Positions 47,740-61,169 of a stretch of 64,000 nt of DNA are shown here, one piece after another (position 1 is the first letter of the stretch; every line of letters starts with the position of its first letter). The translations under genes and the position numbers were made by a program. The stretch covers positions 21,506,355 to 21,570,354 of the forward strand of contig CM057165.1 in assembly GCA_029962745.1 (NCBI GenBank), given 5' to 3'. The notes beneath the pieces were generated by a model. It was not told where the DNA came from and made no database searches. It was given only the letters and a program-made list of their open reading frames with translations. Source of the stretch: Echinometra lucunter. Taxonomy: Eukaryota > Echinodermata > Echinoidea > Camarodonta > Echinometridae.

Positions 47740-48284
47740 TTAAAGGAAAAAAAAAAAACCCTGAGGAAAAATCAATTTTAATGAAAAGAGATAGAAGCAA
47801 TTTTTAAAAGGTTCCATCAAAAACGATTATGAAATGAGAAAGTTATGAAAGTTTGAAAAGTCTCAATTTACTTTCTATGGTGATTCTCACAGTGGCAAAT
47901 GTAAGTGGACAAGCTCTCAATATTTTGTACACAAAATTTCATGTTTTCCCCATTTCTCAAGGAGCTACTTGTCTCCTCCTTAGCTCAAGATATATCACGG
48001 GAAAATGTATTTGACACAACATTATGTTGAGTTCACAAAGAAACAAGCAGCATCTATAGAGATAATGGAAAAAATCTGAAATTTTATGTACAAAACATAT
48101 TGAGAGTTTTCCTCCTAAACCTGCCAATTTGAGAATCGCCATGGAAAGTTTACTGAGACTTTTCAAACTTTCATAACTTTCTCATTTCGTAACCGATTTT
48201 CATGGAACTTTTTTCTTTCATTGCTTCTCTCTATCCTCTCTTTTCATTAAAATGGATTTTCCCCATGGTTTTTGTTCCCTTTAA
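47740..48284. mobile_element. Foldback family A, copy A3 (complete)
   Basis: Same structure as A2, TTAA on both sides (47740-47743, 48281-48284), long complementary arms and an unpaired centre around 48000. Confidence 0.82.
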
Positions 48285-48998
48285 GTTCGCCATATTTTAC
48301 CCATTTAAATATGCATCCCTGCTGTTCACTATGTAAATTTGATCATGAGTCTCATGCTTGTTTACTGTGAACAAGTCATTCATTACATGAGCCACACCAC
48401 AGACTTTTCACTTCTGCACTAAAAATATGCATTTCTTTTTCCTTTTCATTTTCCCCCTAATCACTTGTTTTAGTAATTTGCTTTTAATCCCATCAAATCA
48501 TTTGTTAATGTAATTTCTTTTGATTGTTGTGATAATAAAAAAGGTAACAAATATTACAAAAAATAGTTTTAATGGAGTTAACAGTTACAGTTGTCATCCG
48601 GTTGCCATGTGGGAGAAACTACATGAGCACAGATTACAGTAGGTCATGTGAAATCTAGATATGTATATAAATCTAATCTTTAGTGGATTAAGATTTTTAA
48701 TCGAATTTTGGATTTTTTATTTTTCCCTGATTCAATCTTTAATAAGAAAACTAGAGGGTAGAAAGCATACTGGGTAGAACACTTCTTTTTCTCCCCGTTA
48801 TTTTTTTATTTTTTATTTTTCAATTTTTAGCCAAAACGTTTTTTGAGCGTAGAAAGAATTTGACGGGTTTTTTTTTTCTTCTTCTCCTTTCTTTCCTTTT
48901 TCCTCCTTATTTTTCTACCTTCTTATTCTGTTGTTTGTTTGTTTTTGAGGGGGTGCAAATAAATCTTGACTCAGCGACGTGACCTTAGACAATTTTCC

Positions 48999-49025
48999 TT
49001 TTTTTTTTTTTTTTTTTTTTTTTTT
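48999..49025. repeat. Poly-T tract
   Basis: About 27 consecutive T; may be the reverse-oriented poly-A of a retroposed sequence, but no gene copy is recognisable beside it. Confidence 0.85.
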
Positions 49026-49244
49026 GACAAGCAAGGAGCCCGCGCTTACTGTGTAACGCCTTCTGTCAAATAGCCCTTGATGTTCAAATTTTGTAGCTAA
49101 ATTCGGACATGCACTGTCAATCATATTTGTGAATACGAGCAACTTCGAACGTCTTATTGAGAAGTGTTTAATTTGTGCATATAATTAGGACGCGTTTTAC
49201 AAAATCTCTTCTACATTATATCGGTATTACTACACATTATCACC

Positions 49245-49373
49245 TGGGCCCCGTAACAAAGCTTAGCAACTGATCGTACGATTGATCTTTGCGATTGATT
49301 GCATTGACCACTATGTGCAATCAATTGCCAAAATTTATTGTACGATCAATCGCTAAGTTTGTGTTACGGGGCC
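49245..49373. mobile_element. Small MITE with ends GGGCCCCGTAACAAAGCTTAGC
   Basis: About 129 bp, inverted ends GGGCCCCGTAACAAAG ... TTTGTGTTACGGGGCC; internal GATCGTACGATTGATC-like palindromes. It is the first of a run of adjoining MITEs. Confidence 0.7.
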
Positions 49374-49375
49374 AA

Positions 49376-49767
49376 GGGGGTGTTTCACAAAGATTTAAAT
49401 TTGACTAAAGTCGCATTTAAATTCCTAGTTGCGTGCTGTATATTACGCATCACCCCACTGGTCAGATCATGCTCAGGGGACGCGTACTATTGGAAGTCTA
49501 TCACTGAGATTACGCGTTAAATACCGGATGCGCATTGGCGCTTAAGCATGACTCTAATGGGGTGTTGCAAGAAGGTTGCAATCAATTGCAAATAACTGAT
49601 AATTTTGAAACAACCATTCTGATTGGCTCAGGGTCTGCCCTTTTAAGAAGCCATGCATCCAACGATGATTTTGATTGGCCAGTGACAATCATTTGCAACT
49701 TGCAATCGATTGCAACTTTCTTGCAACACCCCATAAGTCAAACTTAACTCTTTGTGAAAGACCCCCC
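49376..49767. mobile_element. MITE with ends GGGGGTGTTTCACAAAGA, host of a nested MITE
   Basis: Left end GGGGGTGTTTCACAAAGA and right end TCTTTGTGAAAGACCCCCC. A relative lies at 11911-12223 in an MS4A intron. The inner insertion at 49557-49733 explains the extra length. Confidence 0.75.
49557..49733. mobile_element. MITE with ends ATGGGGTGTTGCAAGAAGG, copy 2, nested
   Basis: Same family and orientation as 22465-22642. It lies inside another MITE (49376-49767), whose two halves it separates. Confidence 0.8.
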
Positions 49768-49931
49768 TGGGGCCCGTTGCATAAAACTTTTGCCAGAATT
49801 TTTTTTCTGGCAAAAAAAGTCTGGCAAATTTTTATGTAGTGGAAAACTGTGGCAATTTTTTTTTTTTTGCCGTAGTTTCCTCAAATTTTGCCATAAAAAA
49901 CTCCGGCAAAAGTTTTATGCAACGGGCCCCT
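49768..49931. mobile_element. Small MITE with ends GGGGCCCGTTGCATAAAAC
   Basis: Inverted ends GGGGCCCGTTGCATAAAACT ... AGTTTTATGCAACGGGCCCC, with TTGCCAGA / TCTGGCAA blocks inside. It abuts the preceding MITE with no spacer. Confidence 0.75.
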
Positions 49932-49998
49932 GGAGTCCGGAAATGACAGACGTAATACTCCTTATGACATGATAGTGATACTTTTGACTTGTGCAAGT

Positions 49999-50796
49999 AA
50001 TACACCGATCCCACAACGCAAGAGGGCAGCAGCCTGTTCGACACAGTTCGACATACTGCGGTGGGCGCTCCAACTTTTATAGTACACAAGTCAATAGCGC
50101 GTTATGTACATTCGTTCGATTTTTTTGTCTATTTTGACCAATATATGCAGATATATTTTAATATTTGCAATTGAGAAATTATCAGGGAAGTTCAGGACGC
50201 AGCTATGCGGTGCTCAAATGCCACATAAATTGGAGAAAGTTTAAAAATTGGAAGCTAACTGAGTGCGAAATTCACTCGCTTTTGACTCATGAGGCCTGTT
50301 TGTGTGAGAAGCCGTACTCCGTACACAGGTTTCCGTAAGCAATGTGAAGGAATTCAGTCGCCAGTGGGTAAAAACATCAACAGAAAGGACTTTGAAGCCA
50401 AGAAACATTATCATTATGTACTTTGGCGTAAAATTTAACGAGTGAAAACATGACTTTGTAAACAGGGTAAGATTGAGGGCTCCCGTTTACTACGGCTTCT
50501 ATGCTGCAATCGAACTTCTACTGACAAAACTAAGTTGAAAAACCATCGAAAAGTACAAAAATACATCATACCTTCATCTGTCAGATATGGCCATTCTCTT
50601 ACCTCATCTACCCATGTATCCATGCTTTATTTTATTGATCTAGAATAAAGTAAATGGAACAATATCAGGGCATATCTCATATCTTACATTCATTTTGTAC
50701 ACAGAGCCAATCGCGGTCAGCGCGCTTGCCCAGCCGCAGCAATGGCGTCGCCGATAGAGGGCCAAATACATAAACCGGAGGTGAAATTGGTCTATA
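49999..50796. mobile_element. 0.79-kb inverted-repeat-ended non-autonomous element, copy 2
   Basis: Same orientation and near-identical to 4751-5541, with the right terminus ATTGGTCTATA intact and the left one degraded. Homology stops exactly at the same two points as in copy 1. It adjoins a stack of smaller MITEs (49245-49931). Confidence 0.75.
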
Positions 50797-53700
50797 CCAG
50801 GAACGTGAAGTGATATCGTGACTTTCATTTGGTATGTTTTTCAAGTTAAAGACGACCGGGAAATGAAAACAGTAGGGTTCACTCTAAAAACATCGCATTT
50901 CTTTGATATGTTTTCAAAACCTTCGCTGTCAGTGTACCTTTTGTCCTGTTCAGAACGATGAAAGGGCCGAAATCTTTAACATTTAATTCATTCCTCTTGC
51001 TTCGCTCAGAGATTTCCAAATTCAAAATACATGTACGTAAGCCAGTTTGAATAGCGACATTCTCAAACTAAGTTTGTCTAAAAGACTCCAGTTGATACAG
51101 GTGTTGGCTTCCAATGGTGGGTTTAAACTTGCCTTAAATTTATATTATTATTGCATGCTCTTGGACCAGAGATTAAGCTACCCATGTCTTGTACACTGTA
51201 AATGGGTTCCTAACATTTTCTCAGTCTCTCCCTTGAAAAATAAAATTACAGGCGTATCCAGAAATTAGTAATCGGAATTCTCCCGGAACGCCGGGGGGGG
51301 GGGGGGGACTTCTGTGGGAGAATCCCCAATATAGAAACATGGCAAAACAGTATTGGGGGGGGGGGGTATACACAGGATTCACCATATGCTGGCTACGCCA
51401 CAGACAGGTTCCAAAGACGGACATATTTGGGCATGAAAGACATGACGGAGGGGGAGAAAAGAATCTACTCTTTCTCCTCGTGTCATGGTCATCATGGATT
51501 AAGAAAGTGAAACACATCTTGCATCTCGAAACAAAAAGACAAGAGAGATTATGAATGAGTGATTGGAATCTATACCGGTGGTATCATACTGACCATCCGA
51601 ATTGTTGACAATTGTTGAGTTTAAAATATAAATTGAAAGCATAGAATAAGTTGCGAAATCAAAGGAGAACAGGGTAATTGTGACCCCCCCCCCCCCCCCC
51701 CCGCGCGAAATGACTATAAGAAAGAAAGGGGAGGGGGAGGAAATATTTTCGTCCGCGTATATACTGACATTCAGGATTCAGATTATTTATTTCCACAATT
51801 TCATAAAAAAAAACAACAAGAGTACATGTAAAATGACAATATACAATATATACATATGACATATATACAAATGACATTTAAAAAAACAACAGAAATGACA
51901 TTAAAAAACAAATAAGGAATTGAAATATGAAGAATAACTAAGCAGAAAGATAAGTAACAATAAGGACAAATTATGTAAATGTTGGGGATTATTTGAAAAA
52001 GTCACAGATTTATAACATAACCCCAAATTTGTATTTAAAAGAACGTTTCAAGTTGGGAAAGAAAGACTAAAGATAAGGAAAATAATACAAGCAAAACAAA
52101 TTCATAAGAATAAACATAGTATATAGTTGAGGTAAAATGAACTGGAGAATTATAGTTTATGTAAAAGGTATGTTTTAAGTTTGGATTTGAACGTATTTAG
52201 GGAATGTGAATTCTTAATACTCCCGGAAAAGGGTGGACTAAAAGGCAGCTACTAAAGTAAAACCAAGGCGGAGGCTTTTCAGAGATTTTTCATCCTCGTG
52301 CCCCTTCAGGAGATTCCTGGATACGCCACCGTACGTTCACATTGCCAAATGATAAAGGAGAAAATAAAACAATGATCACAAGTATTTGATTTGTTCAACC
52401 AGGGTCCAAAATCCTTTCCTCACCCCTTTTGTTCTCCATTCTTAAATAAAGAGTAATCAACTCAATTACATCAGTGTATTGTTGACTTATGAAAGGTGTT
52501 GCTTTGTAAGGCACGCTAGCCACCCCCCCCCCCCAAAAAAAAAAAAACAAAATAAAAACAAAAAACGAAACTATGATGGCTATGATTCGTGGCCAATTAA
52601 AATACTCTTACTTTTGCAATAATCATCATGACAAAATGCAAGTAAACTGGATTTAAAGAAGATAAAATTATTTCCACGTTTCTTCATCATTTGCTTAATT
52701 ATTATTGGAATGTAACAAACAAACAAACAAACAGAAAACCCTCTCTCTTCTCTACTTACCTCTTACCTTGTCCGACCCGAGCTCGATTCAGACCGTTGAC
52801 CGGGATAGGGTCAATACTCCTGAGATCTGTGATGGAATGTCATTTGAGGTCGAAAGGGTGGGTGTTATGATTACGTAATCAATCAGTGACCGCAGACTGC
52901 TTGACCTTACGGGGTCACTGCGTTTGATAGTCTAAATTCTCCAGACTGTCTTGGTAGTGACTACAGGTTCTCGAATGATATACGGCAAGTTGCAAGTGAT
53001 TCCCTGTTTATCGTCCTTATATCTTCGCATTAAGGAGAAGGATTTTTCATGCAATATAATATCTGATAATTTTCCTGCACATGATAATGCTTTCCGGTCA
53101 AATTTGATGCAAATTTTTCCTTTTTATATAGTTCATTAATAAGCACTTTAGAGGTTCAAACCAATGTGAAATGCCTAGTATTGATAATGTTTGTGTTACC
53201 TCCTTGTCCAGATGTACTGCGATTCGAATGAATTTCATTTTAAACAAAAAATACAAAAATAAGAGACGTAAAAAACATTACCCGTGGAGAAAAAAAAATT
53301 AACAGCATCTTCTTGCTATTTTTCATCCAGAAGCAAAGAAATCTGACGGAAGGTTTTGACGGGTTACCAAAACCGTATTACCTTTGATTCTGCCAACTTT
53401 GGAAGTGGACTATTTATGATAGTTTGTCACAAGCGGAAATATAGAATATTACTGTTATCATCATTTCATTTGAATTAAAATCAAGCCCAAAGAGCAATGA
53501 AGAAGAAAGATCTAACTGCGGTTACAGAGTAGTAGCACCTGGCTCGCACTACATTCGAAAAATATAGGGGAAATGTATATTTGAAACGGATCATACTACG
53601 GTACGCCTTTAAACTCACATGCAGTGACAGAGAATACATTTTTTGATTCAGCAGTCCCAGTTGGGCCAATAACATGCCACAATGTTACACATGGTATTCT

Positions 53701-55105
53701 AGCCTCAAGCGATGACATATATAAACGTAAAGATCAACCACATACTACATATGACTACATAAGATAATAATATGCAGTCTTATGATGTGGTCGATGTCAT
53801 AAATTTTGTCTCGAGAATTATAGCTTCTTAGCAGAAAATTCAGGTAGACGCAATAAATCTCATAGTGATACAAAGAAAATTGTCCCTTGAATTTGCAGTC
53901 TTGTGATAAGCTTACAATGTATGCTATGTATTCGACCTTACATGTCATTTCTTCGTCAAGCGATAAGCGATGACAGATATTTAACATAGATTCCACGTGT
54001 TCTATGAAGAGCTAGCTTGGCTAGAGTATATATTCTTTTCAACAGCAACCTGCCATAGAAAGTTTGAAATTTACTATTCATAGAAATATTTGCTTACATT
54101 GGATCTTAATTGCGCTCATGCATGGTAATGAACACCACTTCTGGAAGCTTGGGAAATCGTATGTGTATACGTGTGAGCGTGTCTATACCAGAGTGGATCT
54201 ATACGAACACTACATTTACCAAACAGGCGCCTTGACTTGAACGCCACGTGACGACAACTGCCCCTGTCATGGCCTCCAGATATAGCGTTATTGGGTTTAA
54301 CATTAATTAATGTAAGTTTCTAGGCTGGGGTAAGGGTATGGCATAGCATGTTGTCGAGGGCTTGAGGTTTTGAGTGCTGTTAGGATGCGGAGCAATTATC
54401 GCCGAAGCATAAAAAACCCCAGAAACCTCAGTACATGTAATATAGAATATAACTGGCGAAGGTGTCGTGAGAGGGTTTGGAGTGGAGGAATGCTACCCCT
54501 ACCCACCCCCTACCCCTAACATTAAAAAAAAACAAAAACTTATGAGCCAAAAAAAAAAAAAAGAAATTATTGATTTTTGTCAGTAGTCTAAAATCACTGA
54601 GGAATATTTCTTGTACTTGTTGTAGTTCATTTGTGTATTCATTTATTTCGGTTTCCGAAAGCGTTACAAAGCAAACATATTCATTTAACACATTACCATG
54701 ATTACAGATAAAACTATGTGATATCAACTACATTTTTCATTGTCATGCACATCCTCTAAAGATCAGTTAGATAAAATTGTTACACCATCCTTGTCGGCGA
54801 ATTTGATCCGAACCCCCACTTCAGACTTTTTATGTCTAGCATTGTCTAACCTTATTATTGTCTCATTGTCTCATGTTCTCTCTTCTTCCGAAATGCATTG
54901 AGTGTACTCCATTCTGGTTTGATCACAACCCTTGATGTCTTTCAATGGAAGAACAGAACTGAATTGAAAGCGGTGAAGCGGCTATATTTACCCACAGGGG
55001 ATCGAGCTCCCCCCTCCTTCCAATAGCGAACAGAGTAAACGGAAAAAAAGTATAATAACATGAGACAGAGAGAAAGGGAACAGGAAGGGGAGCTCGCAAA
55101 TAATA

Positions 55106-55343
55106 CAGGGGCGGCGATAAAGGGGGACGAGCACCCCAATGATTTTTCAAGTGATCAAAAGAGAAAGTAAAAGAGGAGAAAGAGAAGAAAAAAAGGGGAG
55201 GAGGAAGAAAGAAGAGTATGGGGAAAGGGAGGGCTGGGTCATGCAAATATATAATACCCCTATTGTTTCATTTAAAACGTATATAAACTCACCTATGGGT
55301 CATCTCCCCCTTCCCCTATCAAAATACCCTGGCGCCGCCCGTG
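55106..55343. mobile_element. hAT-type MITE, second copy of the 824-1066 family
   Basis: The same ends (CAGGGGCGGCG ... CGCCGCCCGTG) and the same GA-rich interior and 3' portion as the copy at 824-1066, in the same orientation. The flanks AAATAATA / AAAGAATA form an 8-bp duplication with one mismatch. Confidence 0.8.
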
Positions 55344-55581
55344 AAAGAATATGATACAACTAGCTCCCACATCCTATCTGTAATCGACGGGCTTCATAAT
55401 TCTCAGTTTACTCATTGGGTATGACAAGTACCAGTGCCCTCCCACCACCCCCCCCCCCCCCCCCTCCCGGAGCCTTCTAGTAATGACTATACCCTTGGAA
55501 AGCCTGAACCCAAAGTTAACGACACTGTTTAAACAAATTGTTTCAGATCATTTATTGTGTGAGTGAACATCGCATCCACCA

Positions 55582-55720
55582 GGGGAGCGTTTCACTGAAG
55601 AGTTGTGTCGATGATTTTCACTGACTAATTTGCTTTCAGCCAGTCAGATGCGAGGATTTTCAGTAGCTTATAACATTTGTCGGTGATTTTCACCGACAAA
55701 ACTCTTCATGAAACGCTCCC
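55582..55720. mobile_element. Small MITE with ends GGGGAGCGTTTCACTGAAGA, copy 2
   Basis: Reverse-orientation copy of the 20607-20745 element, with the same ends and centre. Confidence 0.75.
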
Positions 55721-56849
55721 AATGTCCACCAGTACCACATGAACACATGAATTACAAGAAATATAATGAAATGTGGGGTACACGCTTTTCCCCTAATCCG
55801 GATGGAGCCCAATCACCTGGCTCAATCACCGTGAACATTGGTGAACAAAATGAAAGGAGATTTTAACCGGCTGAATGAGATCTTATGATACCTTAATGAG
55901 TGTGCTCACTCTAAAATAGGCTGGATAGATTTTACTCAATATTGTCATTGGCAGTGATTGGGGAAAAGTTTACAGCTTACTTAGAACCATCAGGTGATCA
56001 CTGATCACGCTCACCTCACGTCGTCGCGTTTCATGATCTTTCAGAATGGTATAGCCCCTATAATATCTACGAAGTGTCGGGTCATTTTACACGACACGAC
56101 AGCAAAAAGCAAACCGTACTAATACCTACTGATGGACATGAGCGCTACATAAGAACCCACTATTATTATAGCTATTAATACTCACGTCTCGTAGCCAACA
56201 TTTGTAAATGAAAGGGATGTAATTTACGAACTTATACATGACCTCTTGGAATATTTAGGGCCAATAATTCACGAATTGTCTCTTGCGCTATAATGTTGCA
56301 CTAATCTTAAGTTGGTGCTCCTTTGCCGACAGGGGTGACTTCCTCGTAAACGAGGTTACTATGGTGATGATTTATTCACGGAAAATAATACATCTCACCA
56401 ATATTACAACTTGCACTTTACCTTTATTTTATTTTTAATTGAAAAACAATTAAGGAAGTGACATGTCCATCAAATTTTCTGTATACAGTCCATAATTATG
56501 TAGACACGGTCATGCCATTATGATTATGATCACAACTACATTTGGGAAGTTACGGGGGGCGGCAATGTTCATCCCAACTCATCCAGTGAAAAACTGCGAA
56601 CTGCGAAGAATATGAAATATGGGACATAAATAGGAGGGAGTAAAGGGGGGTAAGAACAACATGATACGACATTTCCATTCTCTCTCCGGTCTCAGTGGCC
56701 TTATTTTCTCACACATAATTCATTTATGTACGGTAGTTAGTATGACCTGGTGCCCCTACCATATCTGGACCTACGCTACGCCACTTTTTACCCGCATTAT
56801 ACAGTGATCTTGAATGTAAGGAGAAGTAGGTAAGTTTAATTTCCTGATT

Positions 56850-57270
56850 GATATGTTTACAGAAGAGAACTAGTTCTCTCAATCAATGTCTTAATTTTAT
56901 GATGATAATATTTACAGAAGAGGACTGGTTCTCTTACATACCTTTTACCGAGAGAGACCGGTGCCGCCGCCCCCCCCCCCCTCCCCCATAGCTGAATACG
57001 CTACCCCACTGTGTACCTGTTCGATCCAGTAAGAATCATTGTGAGAAACAGTAAGAAATTTAATTTCATGATGACAATATTTACAGAAGAGGCCTGATTC
57101 TCCAACATACCTTTCACCGAATGAGACCGATGCCGCCCCCCCCCCCCCTCCACAGCTGGTATTACACTACACCACTGTATACCTGCGCGATATAGGTGAT
57201 ATCAATCGTGAGAAACAGTGGGAAACTTTGATTTCCTGATTGCTATATTTGCAGAAGAGGTTATGCGAGA
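56850..57270. repeat. Tandem repeat with poly-C tracts (about 170-bp period)
   Basis: ATATTTACAGAAGAGG-type blocks recur at about 56850, 56910, 57077 and 57246. They are followed by TCTCxxACATACCTTT, GAGACCG(G/A)TGCCGCC and a poly-C tract. The unit resembles a duplicated segment rather than a gene. Confidence 0.65.
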
Positions 57271-57711
57271 GGGCTTCCTCTTCGCTCACTGTCAACAAAG
57301 GAAAATTAGTTCAATACACACTCAACAAAGATAATTGCATTTCCGATAACCCAGTATGGCGGGCAATACAATCCTCGTTTATCAATGCTTTATCAATGCT
57401 TGCTTTTATTATTTCCTGCAGACGATAAAAGGGGCCGGTCATATACCGATTACAACACGTACAATGATGAATTCGGTCCCGAACACAAATTCATGGCCCA
57501 CCAACCCCGATTTTTCTGGGATTTGTCTTGAATTCTCTGATTGTTAAATAAAAATAAAAAATCTACAAACTGTATTTCAAGGTATCCAACTCTGAATCTC
57601 TACTCTCTTTCGGGTTCTTTTTACTTTCAGAATGAAAACAATGTGATTTTATTCTACAGACTGTAGTAAAGCAGTGAGATTAACTCGTCAAAATTGAGCT
57701 CCTTTTCAGTG

Positions 57712-57850
57712 TCTCGCCGATGTCCCGGCCTCCGAGACACGAGAAATTTCCCTTCGAGACAGAGACCGAGACCAAGACATTAGCGTCCGAGACCGAGACG
57801 ACACACGAGACACACAATCACTGTCCCGAGACATGTCTCAAGTCACCCAA
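57712..57850. repeat. GAGAC-rich short-repeat patch
   Basis: More than ten GAGAC pentamers in irregular spacing (CCGAGACACGAGA, GAGACCGAGACC, ACACGAGACACAC). No longer unit is apparent. Confidence 0.5.
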
Positions 57851-58123
57851 CACTGGAACAGTTATCGTCGTTGTGAGCATGCTGTGGCCGACTCTCTAAT
57901 GGAGACGAGATAAATTAGAGTTATCAAAGATCAAACAAATTGACTGGCGAATTATCTTTGCCTGAGAGAGACAAGAAGTCGCTATCAGTGAACCCCTTTG
58001 TCAACATTTATCGTGATCAAGTCGTAGAGGTGAGGGACTTCACACATGCACTTTGCACGTTTGTCTTTCTTGTGGAGACGGGAAATTGGTTAAAGGGATC
58101 CGATAACTTTGTGGAGGCTTGAT

Positions 58124-58467
58124 TTAAAGGAGAATGAAACCCTGAGGAAAATCAATCAAAAACAGAGAGGATAGAAAGAAGTAACTTTTTAAAATTCCAT
58201 TTTAAAAAAACGGTTACGAAATGAGAAAGTTATGAAAGTTTGAAAAGTCTCAGTTTTCTTACTTTCCGGCGATGCTCAAATTGGCAATTTTGCTTCAAAA
58301 TTGCAGGTTTAGAAGAACAATTCTCAGTATACTTTATACACAAAATTGAAACACAAAACACAACTTTCTCATTTCGTAACCGTTTTTCATGGAACTTTTT
58401 AAAACTTGCTTCTCACTATCCCTTTTTCATTAAAACTGGTTTTCCCCAGAGTTTTATTTTCCTTTAA
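58124..58467. mobile_element. Foldback family A, copy A4 (internally deleted)
   Basis: TTAAAGGAGAATGAAACC at the left and TTTTCCTTTAA at the right. The left arm is about 200 bp, but the right arm is shortened to about 110 bp by an internal deletion. TTAA at both ends. Confidence 0.78.
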
Positions 58468-60502
58468 ACTAACGTGTTAAAACCAGAACTTATTTCCTCC
58501 TCATTCTTCAAGCATGAGTGCGATTTATTAGGTCGTGTATATTGAGACGCCGAAATTATTACATAGTATGGAAAGCAAAATGTTACTGCAGTTCATCATG
58601 TACTTAACACATTTCGCATTAAGAGGCAACTAATATGTTCATACCGTTTTAAAATCTATTCGTATATCTAAATGTATGTTGTTAGAGTTCATATCGTTTC
58701 TAAGCATGGCAAGATATAGCACATTAATGGACAGCAAGATATCATCTCATTTTATCTCCTTCGCACGTTTGGTTTTCTTTAAAAAAAAAAATACGGGAGG
58801 GAAGGTGTTCATACAATTTTTTTTTAAAAACTGAGAATGTGAGATAATCTTCAAGTACCTCAGTGAGCCAAGATATCACATAATACAGACAACAGAATGT
58901 CAACTCATATGTGGCACATTTGACTTTCCTGAAAAATTAAAGCGGGAGAGCATGTTAATTCGAAATGTATAGTAACTGAATTACTGATAATATTTTGTCC
59001 ATGTATACGGCCTATCTCTTTTATAAAGTAACTACGGACTTCCAAAGTACTTCGGGTTGTTGTTTTTTTTTCGCTGTAGTTAGCTCTGGAAACCGTTTTC
59101 TGCGGATAGCGCCTTCATGATAATTCTAAATCCTACCAAATTCAAGTTCAAATTTAAATTCAGTTCATTTCCTATATTAAAAAAAAAAAACGGCACTTAA
59201 TACTGACAGCGAAATGTCCTCGCACAGAAAGATATCCCAAATTTCGATATATGGAAACAGCTGAATGTTTGGACAAAACTTTTATGCCGCATGCTCAAAA
59301 TGGGGGGGGGGGCACAAACTTAGGGTTGTGCACTGAAGGTGGCACTGGTCGGAAATGTGCCCCCCCCCCCTTTATTTCCGGCACTGTCATATAACAAATA
59401 CTGCATACCAATTAATCAACTTTCCCAGTTATACTTGTATTGGATCATCGTATATTCATGATTGGATGGTATACACGGTTAATCTGGTTGAGTACTTCAG
59501 CCACGAACAATGAACAAAAAGCGGATATCTAGATAACGCTGTATACATTTTGTACGTGAGAGAAGTATCTTTAAGAACAATAAGCAGGAGATGATAGCTC
59601 TCTCTCCTTCACATTATGAGTGAACAAACTCTTGAAGTGCCACTCATCAATTATCATTTTCATGATTTCGTGAATGGTTTCATCGTAATTATGCCCTTGA
59701 CCCTCCAACACACACAATAGAGAGGCCAAAGTGGCGCGAAATCTTCATTACGAAAAAAAGATGATGACGTTTATTCAAATTTTGCTGACGGGACAAGAAT
59801 AATGATGTATGCCTTTGGTTGTATGTGTGTCTTTGAAATCTTCAAGAGTATAAAATTATTTTATGAATTTCCTCTCGCGTTCTGCTGATATGTCGATAAG
59901 AAGCCTTAAGAAACGTTATTTCTAAGTTTAAATGGAAAAAAAAAAACAGGGTGAACAACTTACAAAAACTACCAATATCCGATATCCGAAAAACAGTCAT
60001 GGCAGTGCGCAGAACTTGAAAGCTTGTCATGCTTGTGCATGACATTTCGTACTGTAACATCGTGGGAATGGGCTCCCCAGCATCTTTACTTCACCAATAA
60101 TTCTACAGGGAAGACGGGGTACAACCCAACCCCAACACCAGCGAATGACGAATGAAAAATAAAAGAGAAGGAAATGAGAGGGGACAAAAGACAAAAAAAC
60201 TAATAGAGAGAAGGGAAATAACGGGATAAGAAGACGATAGGCAGGTAGATTACACCGCAATTGCGTTTTCCCGGTACGACTAGTGCCCCGCCCCCTGATG
60301 CCAGTATTCCCTCAGTGGTCATTGTGGTTGGATTGACTCTATGCCACTGGAAGTCGACTACTTCTGGAACATGGTCCCTGTAACAAACATGCCCCCCCCC
60401 CCCCCGGAAGTGGAGATGGTGGATACGTTTTGTGCGGGAAGGATAGGATCCGAGGTGATAATTTTGCCAACGCTTAGAGACGTAACAGATGTATGGTAAA
60501 GT

Positions 60503-60749
60503 ATACTTCAGTCTAAAAACTGAAATGTTGAATGCTATTTCAAAGGGTGGAGGAGTGACTACATTTTAAAAATGTTAAATTAATACTTAGAACATGCTGG
60601 CTTCAACACTATATATGCTGGATTATTCTTGAATCCAGCATGTTCAAAGTGTTAATCTGCCGTTTTGACAGTGTAGTCACTCTTCCACCCTTATAAATAG
60701 TGATGTAATATATTTAACACACTTTAACATTATTAGTTTTCAGAGTGTA
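60503..60749. mobile_element. MITE related to the TACACTCTAAAAA family
   Basis: Ends TACTTCAGTCTAAAAAC ... GTTTTCAGAGTGTA. It shares CATGTTCAAAGTGTTAATCT and the GTAGTCACTC block with 47049-47209. The GGGTGGAGGAGTGAC and GTCACTCTTCCACCC blocks pair. Confidence 0.65.
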
Positions 60750-61169
60750 CATCCAGGATATTATTACGAGATTTCGAAGTCTGACAAAAGACATGATAGA
60801 GAACAATGATATCAAATAAACGTGAGAGACACAGGTTAACGATAAATTCTTACAAGATGTTTGCTTGTTACCACTTGTGGCCTCCTTTCATGGCTACGAT
60901 TGCCTACACTGTACAAATAAAGTTTCAATAATATTGTACAAATAGAGCTTTTTGTAAAAACGGATTGATGTCGCAGAAGAAAAAAATCAGATACATGGTT
61001 TTCTATAAGAAGAAATAATACAGTCTTTCTTCTCGGAATGTCTATATCTTTGATGTTTGATTGATTTATCTGCAGAATCGTTACACATGTTTTTAGAAAT
61101 TTCTATAGCTTGTTTGGAGCCTTAAGGCTATTTTTTTTTTTTTTTTAGATTCCGTGGCTGTAGTTATGG

